A stretch of 64,000 nt of DNA, taken from assembly GCA_035318985.1 (NCBI GenBank), contig DATHDP010000062.1, positions 1-64,000 on the forward strand, given 5' to 3'. The translations under genes and the position numbers were made by a program. Numbering within the stretch: position 1 is the first letter of the stretch; each line of letters begins with the position of its first letter. The notes under the pieces are model-generated. The model was not told the DNA's origin. It ran no database searches and was given only the letters and a program-made list of their open reading frames with translations. Origin of the DNA: VBAS01 sp035318985. Lineage in GTDB: Bacteria > Bacteroidota > Bacteroidia > Chitinophagales > Chitinophagaceae. Of this stretch, positions 16,745-24,688 are shown piece by piece.

Positions 16745-18774
16745 GATGGTTCTATCCATGCCTCACTTTCTTTCAAAAGACCGATCAACTCATCCACCGC
16801 CACTTCACTATTTACATTTCTCTTTACAATTTCTTTTCCACGATAAAGAGTGATCTTACCCGGTCCGCTACCGACATAACCAAAATCTGCATCGGCCATT
16901 TCCCCGGGACCATTTACAATACAACCCATGATGGCAATCTTCACTCCTTTCAAATGATTGGTTCTTGAGCGGATCTTTGCAGTTGTCTCCTGCAGATCGA
17001 AAAGCGTCCGGCCACAACTCGGGCAACTGATATATTCTGTTTTTGAGATCCTTGTTCTTGTCGCTTGCAGAATTCCGAATGAAGTGTTATTGACAAACTG
17101 TTCAATGGTTAAATTGTTGGTGTAGTTTCTTCCACTTGCATTCATTTGCTGATAGCTCGCAACTAATTGATCATAGCTTTTTTTCGCCATTCCTAAACAG
17201 ATCCCATCTCCCATTCCTTCTAAAAATAATGCCCCGGTTTCGGTTGCAAAATGAATTAAATGTTCATCAGCCGTTTGCCAGCTACTGTCAGTAATATTAA
17301 TTACCGGGTTTTTTATTCCCCTGTTCATTAACTCAACATACATTCTCCTTACAGACTGCATTGCATTTTTTTTGGTACTGCTTAAGCAAATAACAACTGT
17401 GGGATCATTTCCTAATTGATCGAGATAAGAAAACGAATCAGCGTCGTCATTAAAGCAATCGATCATCACAAAATTCAGTTGATCGCTTTTTATTTCCGAT
17501 TCTATATAACCACTGTCCTGGAAAATTGGAAAATATTTCGTTTTATCTTCCGCTCTTGCCCATGTTTCCGGGTAAACAATTACTTTCAAAGTTCCCGGCA
17601 AAGCAAAACCGAGCAATTGATTTGCTGTAAAAATATAGTCAGCTGCTGCATCGCCAATATTCCACTTATCAGTTGCTTTATCATAAGTGTACCCAACACC
17701 TTGCAATTGATCATGTGAAATTTTTTCGATCTTACTCAAGTCAGCTATTACCACAGGAACATGCTTCGACCCAATATTTCCAATTTCAAAACTTTCTCTT
17801 CGCTGGTAATTAAATGGATCATAAGAAAGTTTATCAATAACAGGAACATTTTGTGGACTGTCGACTGTGGACTGTCGACCACTATATCTTTTCACTAAGT
17901 CTTTGCAAACCGGAATTTCCAACTCCGGATCTTCCGTCAATGAAACACGAATAGTATCTCCTAATCCATCTTCTAATAAAGTGCCGATACCAACGGCACT
18001 TTTTATTCTTCCGTCTTCACCATCGCCGGCTTCTGTAACACCAAGGTGCAATGGATAGCATTCAGCAAATTCATCAAACATTGTTTTTACCAATAAGCGA
18101 TAGGCTTGTACCATCACTTGCGGATTACTGCTCTTCATGCTCAATACAATGTTGTGATAGCTTTCATTTCTTGCTATACGCAAAAATTCCATGGCACTTT
18201 CTACCATTCCCATCGGCGTATCACCATAACGGCTCATAATACGATCGCTTAATGAACCATGATTCGTTCCGATTCTCATGGCAGTTCCGTATTCTTTGCA
18301 AATTTTTATTAACGGCGTAAATCTTTCACGGATCCGATCGATCTCTTCAGCATAATCAGCATCACTGTATTCGATTAGTTCAAATTTTTTCTTGTCAACA
18401 TAATTACCGGGATTCACTCTCACTTTCTCAACAATTCTCGCAGCGATCTCCGCAGCATTTGGAGTAAAATGTATATCTGCAACCAGCGGAGTATGATATC
18501 CTCTTTTTCTTAATTCATTTTTTATCTGCAATAAATTCTCTGCATCGTTCTTTGAAGGAGCAGTGATGCGAACCAATTCAGCGCCGGCTTCAATACAACG
18601 AATGGATTGTTCAACAGTTGCCAATGTGTCCATTGTATCCGTTGTCGTCATTGTCTGCACACGAATAGGATGGCAACGCTTGCTATCAGGGTTGCCGAGC
18701 AATAGATCGCCGATCTTTACCTCTCTTGTTTTTAACCGTTTGTACCCCGTCAATGAATCACAATAGAATTGCAT
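16741..18774 (-). CDS. ispG: 4-hydroxy-3-methylbut-2-en-1-yl diphosphate synthase, long form
   Basis: A 677-residue GcpE/IspG, the penultimate enzyme of the MEP isoprenoid pathway, reducing MEcPP to HMBPP. The N-terminal TIM barrel starts with PIRVQTMTTTDT and contains LVADIHF and VRVNPGNYV. The C-terminal reductase domain carries the 4Fe-4S ligands in CPSCGR and GCIVNGPGE, with a third conserved segment around the glutamate of that block. The ~280-residue central insertion is the normal plant/Bacteroidota three-domain arrangement. Near residues 299-308 the insertion contains GRQSTVDSPQ, encoded by two tandem copies of a 14-base unit, which looks like repeat-derived sequence. A cytosolic enzyme, and the only MEP gene visible. 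Confidence 0.95.
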   Translation of the reverse strand: MQFYCDSLTGYKRLKTREVKIGDLLLGNPDSKRCHPIRVQTMTTTDTMDTLATVEQSIRCIEAGAELVRITAPSKNDAENLLQIKNELRKRGYHTPLVADIHFTPNAAEIAARIVEKVRVNPGNYVDKKKFELIEYSDADYAEEIDRIRERFTPLIKICKEYGTAMRIGTNHGSLSDRIMSRYGDTPMGMVESAMEFLRIARNESYHNIVLSMKSSNPQVMVQAYRLLVKTMFDEFAECYPLHLGVTEAGDGEDGRIKSAVGIGTLLEDGLGDTIRVSLTEDPELEIPVCKDLVKRYSGRQSTVDSPQNVPVIDKLSYDPFNYQRRESFEIGNIGSKHVPVVIADLSKIEKISHDQLQGVGYTYDKATDKWNIGDAAADYIFTANQLLGFALPGTLKVIVYPETWARAEDKTKYFPIFQDSGYIESEIKSDQLNFVMIDCFNDDADSFSYLDQLGNDPTVVICLSSTKKNAMQSVRRMYVELMNRGIKNPVINITDSSWQTADEHLIHFATETGALFLEGMGDGICLGMAKKSYDQLVASYQQMNASGRNYTNNLTIEQFVNNTSFGILQATRTRISKTEYISCPSCGRTLFDLQETTAKIRSRTNHLKGVKIAIMGCIVNGPGEMADADFGYVGSGPGKITLYRGKEIVKRNVNSEVAVDELIGLLKESEAWIEPS
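17853..17880. repeat. Tandem 14-bp repeat inside ispG
   Basis: Two near-identical copies of GTGGACTGTCGACY (17853-17866 and 17867-17880) lie in the insertion domain and keep the frame open. Each contains the palindrome GTCGAC. Confidence 0.7.
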
Positions 18775-18851
18775 AAGAATTTCTGTGTATCAATTATTGC
18801 AAAACTAACAAAGAAAGAGTGCTAAGGTTTGCTAAATTTTAAACCTGACTG

Positions 18852-19685
18852 TTACATTTTGCCCTTGAAAAAATTGAGTTTTGTCAATATTCCTTTTAAT
18901 ATTTTCATTCTTATTGAAGGTATATCTGCATTTGCATCCGGAGATTCAAAATTCAAGACAAAGAAATAAGGATGGTTATTCTCTTCTACCCAACCAACTG
19001 CCCATGCGAGGTGGTCGCCATTTTCTTTTCTTCCCCAACCGGTTTTATAAGCAAGCCGATACATTGTTGTGTTCTCAAAAAGCATTGCTTTTTTTACTTT
19101 CTCCTGGTAATTTTTAAAAAAAGGAAGCTGATCGAAGTATAGCATTTTTACAAGACCGAGCTCTTCATCGGGAGTTATCTTTAGCGTGTTGTCAAGCCAG
19201 AAAGAATCAATGGCTGTCCGGATCCTGAAAGCTGTGTCCTTGGGGCCAGCGCCATAGTTAACTGTATCCATCCAGTATTCCATCCTGTCTTTACCAATTC
19301 TCCTGGCTACTTCCTGGTAATAAGGAACAGCTGAAACACGGAATGCTTCATACATTGACAGGTCTCTATTCCATTCTTCCACATTTCTTTTTACGCCATC
19401 CCATTTTATGATCATACTATCACTGCTGATAACTCCTGTTTGCAAACCGATCAGGGAATTAACGATCTTAAATGTTGATGCAGGCAGATAGCTGCTGTCT
19501 GTAAATCTTTTTTTATTATAAAAAGTAAACTCATTGGTGGCATTATTGTAAAGCCCGAAACAGCCGACTACTTTATTTTCTGTAAAATATTTTCCCAGGC
19601 TTTTATCTTCTTCTACATTATTAGGGGAGCAGGAATATAAAATGGAAGCAACTACACAAACTGATATTAACTTAACCTTCATCAC
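18852..19685 (-). CDS. Class D (OXA-type) beta-lactamase, putative lipoprotein
   Basis: A 277-residue serine beta-lactamase. STFK at 70-73 holds the nucleophile S70 and the lysine that is carbamylated in the family. SAV at 118-120 is the second motif, and KTG at 214-216 precedes W217 and G218. FWLDN at 162-166 supplies the tryptophan that shields the carbamate. The third class D motif, normally YGN, reads YGA at 144-146. The signal peptide ends in LYSC, so C19 is a likely lipidation site. It is transcribed alone, behind a terminator. It is probably an intrinsic chromosomal enzyme; the resistance spectrum cannot be inferred. Confidence 0.9.
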   Translation of the reverse strand: MMKVKLISVCVVASILYSCSPNNVEEDKSLGKYFTENKVVGCFGLYNNATNEFTFYNKKRFTDSSYLPASTFKIVNSLIGLQTGVISSDSMIIKWDGVKRNVEEWNRDLSMYEAFRVSAVPYYQEVARRIGKDRMEYWMDTVNYGAGPKDTAFRIRTAIDSFWLDNTLKITPDEELGLVKMLYFDQLPFFKNYQEKVKKAMLFENTTMYRLAYKTGWGRKENGDHLAWAVGWVEENNHPYFFVLNFESPDANADIPSIRMKILKGILTKLNFFKGKM

Positions 19686-19735
19686 TTGTAAAATTTGGGG
19701 GCAAAGTTAAGTGCAGGCAATCAAACTGATTGAAA

Positions 19736-19762
19736 ACAAAAAAACCCGGTCTGCCGGGTTTA
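19736..19762 (-). terminator. Rho-independent terminator after the 42-residue lipoprotein
   Basis: AAACCCGG (19742-19749) and CCGGGTTT (19754-19761) form an 8-bp stem with a TCTG loop. On the minus strand the stem runs straight into a T tract. It isolates the small lipoprotein from the beta-lactamase. Confidence 0.85.
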
Positions 19763-19783
19763 TAAAATGAACAATGAAATAGT

Positions 19784-19912
19784 TTAAAGGTAGATGCCGT
19801 TTTTCAATCTTGTGTGCTTTACACCGCTACAATCTCTTTTAGTCGCTGAACACGAGCTTAAGGTCATCGCCATTACTGATCCTGCAAGCAGGAGGAACAA
19901 CAGTTTTTTCAT
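19784..19912 (-). CDS. Small lipoprotein, 42 residues
   Basis: A short frame starting MKKLLFLLLAG with a hydrophobic core and a lipobox LSSC, so C21 would be lipidated. The mature peptide is only about 22 residues: C, SATKRDC, then basic residues ending NGIYL. It has a clean Bacteroidota lipoprotein signal, a dedicated terminator 22 bases after the stop, and no competing frame. The Ser at +2 would not argue for inner-membrane retention. Function is unknown; such peptides are often missed by gene callers. Confidence 0.7.
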   Translation of the reverse strand: MKKLLFLLLAGSVMAMTLSSCSATKRDCSGVKHTRLKNGIYL

Positions 19913-20138
19913 ACTTGTTTTTTAATAAGTTTAAAAAGGGTGATTAAAACTGGTATTCAAAGGAGGTTTGGAAAACGGCCATTCAGAGGAGATAACGAAA
20001 ATACTGTGCCATAGTTGCATTTCATAGTCTTTATTAAAAATTATTAAGCTTCCATTAAAAAATCTACTGAAATCAAGAAAGGATATAGTAAATCTCCTAA
20101 CTTTCCTTTATAATTTTATTAATCCAAAACAACAGTTT

Positions 20139-20729
20139 ATGAAAAGTGCAATTACTTTCCTCCTGGTTATTAGTACTATAATTATAGCCTGCAAAAGTAA
20201 AGATAAGATCACGGTTACAGATGATGATGGCGGCAAGGCCACTGTTGATCTTTCAGAAATTGCAAAGAACGCAGATAAAATGAAAGATCGAAGTGAAGAG
20301 CTGCAAAAACTTACACCACTTTCATTAGATGAGTTGAAAGCCGCTCTGCCAGAAGAAGTAATGGGCGCAAAAAGAGATAATATGGAAGCTACTAAGATGG
20401 CAGGGCTTGCCAATTTTTCAAAAGCGGAATATAAAATGAATGATTCAACAGAAGTTGAGCTAACCATTTTTGATTGTGCAGGAACTGAAGGCGCAGGTTA
20501 TTATAATATGGCATTCCTTGGTATGATGTCTTTTGAAAAAGATAATGAGGATGAATATTCGAAAACAACAGATTTTAAAGGCGATAGAGCTGTCGAAACC
20601 TGTCAGAAAAAACGCAGCCATTGTGAACTCACTTTTTTTGGCAAAGAGAGGTATATGGTTACACTCAAAGGAGATAATGTTGGAATGGATCAATTAAAAA
20701 AGATCGGAAGTGATCTGAATTTAAAATAG
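20139..20729 (+). CDS. Hypothetical lipoprotein, 196 residues
   Basis: The signal peptide ends IIIAC, giving a lipidation site at C18, followed by KSKDKITVTDDDGGKATVDLSEI. The remainder is a soluble alpha/beta domain of ~170 residues with two additional cysteines pairs-like positions (around 113 and 153-160) and the blocks LPEEVMGAKR and YNMAFLGMMSF. I do not recognise the family with certainty; similar lipoproteins are frequent in Bacteroidota. It is probably attached to the outer membrane facing the periplasm. It is monocistronic, with a strong terminator. Confidence 0.8.
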   Translation: MKSAITFLLVISTIIIACKSKDKITVTDDDGGKATVDLSEIAKNADKMKDRSEELQKLTPLSLDELKAALPEEVMGAKRDNMEATKMAGLANFSKAEYKMNDSTEVELTIFDCAGTEGAGYYNMAFLGMMSFEKDNEDEYSKTTDFKGDRAVETCQKKRSHCELTFFGKERYMVTLKGDNVGMDQLKKIGSDLNLK

Positions 20730-20746
20730 ACAATAAACTTTATAGT

Positions 20747-20782
20747 AAAGAGCCGTACTGCTTTGGTATGGCTCTTTTATTT
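20747..20782 (+). terminator. Rho-independent terminator after the 196-residue lipoprotein
   Basis: AGAGCCGTAC (20749-20758) pairs with GTATGGCTCT (20766-20775), with one G-T pair and a 7-base loop, and then a T-rich tail. The convergent membrane protease gene ends 6 bases later. Confidence 0.88.
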
Positions 20783-20787
20783 TTCTT

Positions 20788-21321
20788 TTATGCCAAAAAA
20801 TGAATAATCAATTTCGGAATAATAAAGGCTATTGCTATTCCATAAATCAAATCGAGCCAAAAGAAGCTTCCCAACGATCCTACATAGATCAAACCGACGA
20901 TAGGGTACCCAACTATTTTGACCCAAAATGGGGTATCTTTTTCATTTATCGCTGACCAAATGCTGCCAGCATCTCCGGTGCTTGGAAAGGCATGCATTGC
21001 AATGCTCACTCCAAGATAAATAAGAAAATAGTCAAGCAAAGTGGCTGTATCAAATGTAAATACTAGTAAAGCAGCAGGCAACGCAATTAGAGCTCCTACA
21101 ATTGTATTGAGGAAAAATGGCCCGATACTTATCATTATAGTCTGCATTTTGCTTTTAGGCACTTCATGTAGTACATAGCCTGCGGGGTTTCCAAACTGAA
21201 AATAAACAACTTTAAAAACCGGCACCTTAAACCAGCGGCAAAAAAGCTGGTGGGCCAGTTCATGCACTATCACTCCTGGAAATGTTACTGCTGTGATTAT
21301 AAAGCCGGGTATAAAAAACAT
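20788..21321 (-). CDS. S2P-like intramembrane zinc metalloprotease (putative)
   Basis: A 177-residue integral membrane protein with about five hydrophobic helices. HELAHQ at residues 20-25 is an HExxH zinc motif inside or next to the first helix, as in site-2 proteases. STGDAGSIW near 114-122 supplies a late aspartate in the position of the S2P third ligand. It is far shorter than RseP and has no PDZ domain. The gene at 21332, just 10 bases upstream on the same strand, encodes a membrane TPR protein, so the pair is an operon. Protease function is inferred from the motif and is unproven. Confidence 0.7.
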   Translation of the reverse strand: MFFIPGFIITAVTFPGVIVHELAHQLFCRWFKVPVFKVVYFQFGNPAGYVLHEVPKSKMQTIMISIGPFFLNTIVGALIALPAALLVFTFDTATLLDYFLIYLGVSIAMHAFPSTGDAGSIWSAINEKDTPFWVKIVGYPIVGLIYVGSLGSFFWLDLIYGIAIAFIIPKLIIHFLA

Positions 21322-21331
21322 ATGTGTTGTT

Positions 21332-22378
21332 TTATCTGAATTTTACTTTATTGCTAATGACATCATTTGCAAATTCAAAATACGTTTGAGACAAAGAATC
21401 TTTCATTGCATTAGCAAGAATCTCATCCCGCTGTTTGATCATATTATTAAAATGATAAACCATAGCAAGGGTAGCAAGATTGTATAGATCATCCTCACTG
21501 ATTTCTCTTGCTTCTAATGCCAATTTTAAAGCTTCTTTGTCTTTTTGCATCTTTAGATAAGTTCTGGACTTTGAACTCATACCATAAATGGATTCTCTAT
21601 TTATCGATAAAAGCTTATCGCAGTACGCAATCGATTCGTCAAATTGGTTGAGCTCTCTTTTTAATGTTGCCATCAACGCAAGCGCAGTTAAATGAGTAGG
21701 CATCTTGTTTAACACATTTGAAAGTATTGTGTCAGCAATTAAATATTCCTTTTTATCAAAAAGAGATGAGGACAAGGCAATTGAGGCGTATATATCGTCT
21801 GGATTGGCAGAAACAAATTTTTGTATTTCATTGACTGGGATATTGCCCGAAGAATCAGCATAATTTTTTTGCATTGCCAAAAAAGAATCACTTGGAAAAT
21901 AGCTTGATAACTGACTTGTAGCATTTAAAAGATCTGCATATAAATTCTGATCCTCGATCTTCTTTCCTTCTAATTCATTAAGGTTGTTGAGCATTGATGA
22001 GTAATCCTGAACATAAAACGATGACAATGCACTATTGATCTTAGCATCCAGATATTCAGGGCTTTCCTTTAAAACTTTTTTAAACTCTCTTTGTGCAGTC
22101 AAAAATTGTTTATTCTTCAGTGCTTTTTCACCACGGGCTTCATGGACACCGAGTGAGATATTATTTGGTAGACGAATCATTGCGATAAATACTATTGCAA
22201 TGATCACCAATGAAAATATTTTGATCACTGAGGGTATTGGAAATTTAATAAAGCTTTGTCTGCATTCTGAACAAAGAGGTGTTGGATGTCCCTGCTCGAT
22301 CCAGGAACTTCCGCAGTTAATGCATTTATTACTTTCCGATTTTTCAGTTACTTCATCGTGGCTTGTAATATTTTCCAT
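21332..22378 (-). CDS. Membrane-anchored TPR protein with N-terminal zinc ribbon
   Basis: A 348-residue protein in three parts. Residues ~19-40 form a zinc ribbon (CINCG and CSEC, four cysteines). A transmembrane helix follows at ~52-69 (IFSLVIIAIVFIAMI). Then come about six TPR-like helical pairs, with typical segments such as LKESPEYLDAKINSAL and KEALKLALEAREI. The ribbon would face the cytoplasm and the TPR array the periplasm. It shares an operon with the S2P-like protease downstream, so it could act as a substrate, adaptor or regulator of that enzyme. That link is inferred from position only. Confidence 0.75.
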   Translation of the reverse strand: MENITSHDEVTEKSESNKCINCGSSWIEQGHPTPLCSECRQSFIKFPIPSVIKIFSLVIIAIVFIAMIRLPNNISLGVHEARGEKALKNKQFLTAQREFKKVLKESPEYLDAKINSALSSFYVQDYSSMLNNLNELEGKKIEDQNLYADLLNATSQLSSYFPSDSFLAMQKNYADSSGNIPVNEIQKFVSANPDDIYASIALSSSLFDKKEYLIADTILSNVLNKMPTHLTALALMATLKRELNQFDESIAYCDKLLSINRESIYGMSSKSRTYLKMQKDKEALKLALEAREISEDDLYNLATLAMVYHFNNMIKQRDEILANAMKDSLSQTYFEFANDVISNKVKFR

Positions 22379-22394
22379 TAAAAAAAATTTAGAA

Positions 22395-23582
22395 TTATTT
22401 CAAAACTCCCAATTCTTTTCCAATTTTAGTAAATGCAGCAATGGCTTTATCTAAATGACCTTGTTCATGTGCAGCACTTATTTGCACTCTTATTCTCGCC
22501 TGTCCTTTTGCAACAACCGGGAAAAAGAAGCCAATAACATAAATACCTTCTTCCAAAAGTTTAGCCGCCATCGTTTGTGCAAGCACGGCATCATATAACA
22601 TAATAGGTACGATAGGATGATCTCCGGGTTTAATATCAAACCCAGCTTCCGTCATTTTTTTACGGAAATACTTTGTATTGTTTTCAAGTTTATCTCTTAA
22701 TTCTGTCTTTTCAGTAAGCATATCTAATACTGCAATGGAACCACCAACAATTGATGGCGCCAATGTATTACTGAATAAATATGGTCTTGATTTCTGACGC
22801 AGCATATCAATGATCTCTTTTCTGCCGCTGGTAAAACCACCGCTGGCGCCGCCTAAGGCTTTACCAAGTGTGCCGGTAATAATATCGATCCGGCCCATGA
22901 CACCACGATACTCATGTGTTCCTCTCCCGGTTTTTCCTAAAAAGCCAGATGAATGACATTCATCGATCATTACGATCGCATCATATTTATCAGCTAGGTC
23001 ACAAATTTTATCCAACTGTGCAATAGTTCCATCCATACTAAAGCTACCATCGGTTACAATGATCCTGCTCCTGAGCTTTGCTGATTCCTGCAATTTCATT
23101 TCAAGATCAGCCATATTATTATGCTCATACCTGTACCGTTGAGCTTTACACAAACGAACGCCGTCAATAATACTTGCATGATTCAGTGCATCGGAAATAA
23201 TTGCATCTTCTTCGTTAAATAAAGGTTCAAATACACCACCATTTGCATCAAATGCTGCGGCATATAATATTGTATCATCCGTTCCTAAAAATTCAGAAAG
23301 CTTTTTTTCCAATTCTTTATGAATATCCTGCGTACCACAAATAAATCTTACACTGCTCATTCCATAGCCATGCGAGTCGACAGCCTTATGAGCCGCCTCG
23401 ATCACTTTTGGATGCGAAGACAACCCGAGATAATTATTAGCGCAAAAATTCAAAACAATCTTATTGTTTACACTGATCTCAGCACCCTGCGGACTGGAGA
23501 TTATTCTTTCTGTTTTATAAAGCCCCGAGGTTTTGATCTCTTCAACTTCTTTTGCAATTCGTTTTACAAGATTTTCGTTCAT
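22395..23582 (-). CDS. kbl: Glycine C-acetyltransferase (2-amino-3-ketobutyrate CoA ligase)
   Basis: A 395-residue PLP enzyme of the alpha-oxoamine synthase family. It contains NFCANNYLGLSSHP, the GYGMSSVRFICGTQ block, DECHSSGFLG with the PLP-binding aspartate region, and the Schiff-base lysine in TLGKALGGASGG. The RFICGT and YGMSSVRF motifs favour Kbl over KAPA or ALA synthase. It converts 2-amino-3-ketobutyrate and CoA to glycine and acetyl-CoA in threonine degradation. No threonine dehydrogenase gene is adjacent. The gap to the TPR gene is 16 bases, so read-through is possible. Confidence 0.93.
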   Translation of the reverse strand: MNENLVKRIAKEVEEIKTSGLYKTERIISSPQGAEISVNNKIVLNFCANNYLGLSSHPKVIEAAHKAVDSHGYGMSSVRFICGTQDIHKELEKKLSEFLGTDDTILYAAAFDANGGVFEPLFNEEDAIISDALNHASIIDGVRLCKAQRYRYEHNNMADLEMKLQESAKLRSRIIVTDGSFSMDGTIAQLDKICDLADKYDAIVMIDECHSSGFLGKTGRGTHEYRGVMGRIDIITGTLGKALGGASGGFTSGRKEIIDMLRQKSRPYLFSNTLAPSIVGGSIAVLDMLTEKTELRDKLENNTKYFRKKMTEAGFDIKPGDHPIVPIMLYDAVLAQTMAAKLLEEGIYVIGFFFPVVAKGQARIRVQISAAHEQGHLDKAIAAFTKIGKELGVLK

Positions 23583-23798
23583 AAAACCCTATTTATGCGG
23601 ACAAATATAATGAGAAGGCTTGTGGGTTCTGGTTGCTGTTTCTTATTTTATTGTTCGATAAATTAAAAGCCTCGATCCTCAATTTCGGGTTTCCTATCTG
23701 ACTTTACAAAGCTATTCACCGTGCTTTTTCTACATTTTACCGGTCAAATGGCGCATTTCATCAGAACGCTCTTGCCCAAGGCTTAATGATAAATTAAA

Positions 23799-23828
23799 TT
23801 TGCTGTAACATTTTCGGAAATACCTTCG
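23799..23828 (+). promoter_or_regulatory. Candidate promoter for the 72-residue membrane peptide
   Basis: TTTG (23799-23802) and TACCTTCG (23821-23828) match the Bacteroidota -33 and -7 boxes (TTTG and TAnnTTTG) with one mismatch and an 18-base spacer. They lie 22 bases before the ATG at 23851. Confidence 0.5.
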
Positions 23829-23850
23829 TCAAATCAATAAACTGACTCCC

Positions 23851-24069
23851 ATGCAAAAGAAATATTTATTAAGAGCCGCATTAATACTTCTGCTGATAAC
23901 AGGGAGTTACCTGGTACTTTGGTCTACAACAAAGACTCCTTCTCAAAAAGATGCCTGTTCAGAAAGCATGGAAGAATGCTACAAAAACAAGGATGAGAAT
24001 GACAAATCGGGTGAAATGATCTGGGAAACCTTCTCCCGCCAGTTTATTTCCACTTCTGTTATTGAATAA
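23851..24069 (+). CDS. Small single-pass membrane protein, 72 residues
   Basis: A basic start (MQKKYLLRAA) leads into one hydrophobic helix (about residues 8-25) and a short polar tail with two cysteines in DACSESMEECY, ending in the ETFSRQFISTSVIE segment. The helix could be an uncleaved anchor. It has its own plausible promoter and lies 119 bases ahead of an ECF sigma gene. I do not recognise a named family. Coding character is supported by the promoter, the ATG and the signal-anchor pattern. Confidence 0.65.
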   Translation: MQKKYLLRAALILLLITGSYLVLWSTTKTPSQKDACSESMEECYKNKDENDKSGEMIWETFSRQFISTSVIE

Positions 24070-24161
24070 CTGATCCCTAGGCTTTAATGCCAAAAAAATC
24101 CACTTTAGAACTGTAACTTTTCTATTCACTGGCCGTATTACTTAAAGCAGGGACGTTAAAC

Positions 24162-24169
24162 TACCTTTG
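24162..24169 (+). promoter_or_regulatory. Candidate -7 element for the sigma factor operon
   Basis: TACCTTTG exactly matches TAnnTTTG and ends 19 bases before the sigma factor ATG. No convincing -33 TTTG is seen at the normal distance. Confidence 0.45.
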
Positions 24170-24188
24170 CCTGCTACCCCAGCTGTTT

Positions 24189-24674
24189 ATGACCGAAAGA
24201 GAGTATAACGAGTGTGTCACTACCTACGCAGACAATGTGTATCGATTTATCCTGAAAAATCTCAGGAATGAAGAAGATGCCCGAGATGTGGTGCAAACAG
24301 CTTTCGAAAAAATGTGGATACACCGGGATGAAGTTGACACCTCAAAAAGCAAATCTTATCTCTTTACGGTTGCTTACAGGCAAATGATAGATCATATTAG
24401 AAAAGTGAAAAGGATACAGTTAAAAGAAGAATTCAACGAAAATGCAAAAGTGCAAAACAAGCCTGCAAATAATTTGAAAAAAATATTAGATGAAGCATTA
24501 GCAAGACTTAGCGAAACACAAAGAACACTGGTTCTTTTAAAAGATTATGAAGGATATAGCTATGAAGAAATTGGCCAGATAACTAACCTGAGTGAAAGCC
24601 AGGTAAAAGTTTATTTACACCGGGCCAGGGTTCAGTTAAAAGAGTATTTGGTAAAAGTGGAAAATGTCATTTGA
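24189..24674 (+). CDS. ECF-type RNA polymerase sigma factor
   Basis: A 161-residue sigma-70 family protein. Region 2 covers about residues 8-75: FILKNLRNEEDARDVVQTAFEKMW, then KSYLFTVAYRQMIDHIR. Region 4 spans about 105-155, with LVLLKDYEGYSYEEIGQITN and the helix SESQVKVYLHRAR. Region 3 is missing, as in ECF factors. The next gene encodes a membrane protein with anti-sigma character and the third a barrel, so the three form a signalling operon. It lacks the FecI-type TonB-receptor neighbourhood, so it is probably an envelope-stress or housekeeping ECF factor. Confidence 0.93.
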   Translation: MTEREYNECVTTYADNVYRFILKNLRNEEDARDVVQTAFEKMWIHRDEVDTSKSKSYLFTVAYRQMIDHIRKVKRIQLKEEFNENAKVQNKPANNLKKILDEALARLSETQRTLVLLKDYEGYSYEEIGQITNLSESQVKVYLHRARVQLKEYLVKVENVI

Positions 24675-24688
24675 GTAAAAAAGAAAAC

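Noticed and set aside
19736..20139. Possible second gene upstream of the 196-residue lipoprotein on the plus strand
   Set aside because: The interval is accounted for by the small minus-strand lipoprotein and leader sequence; no plus-strand frame is convincing.
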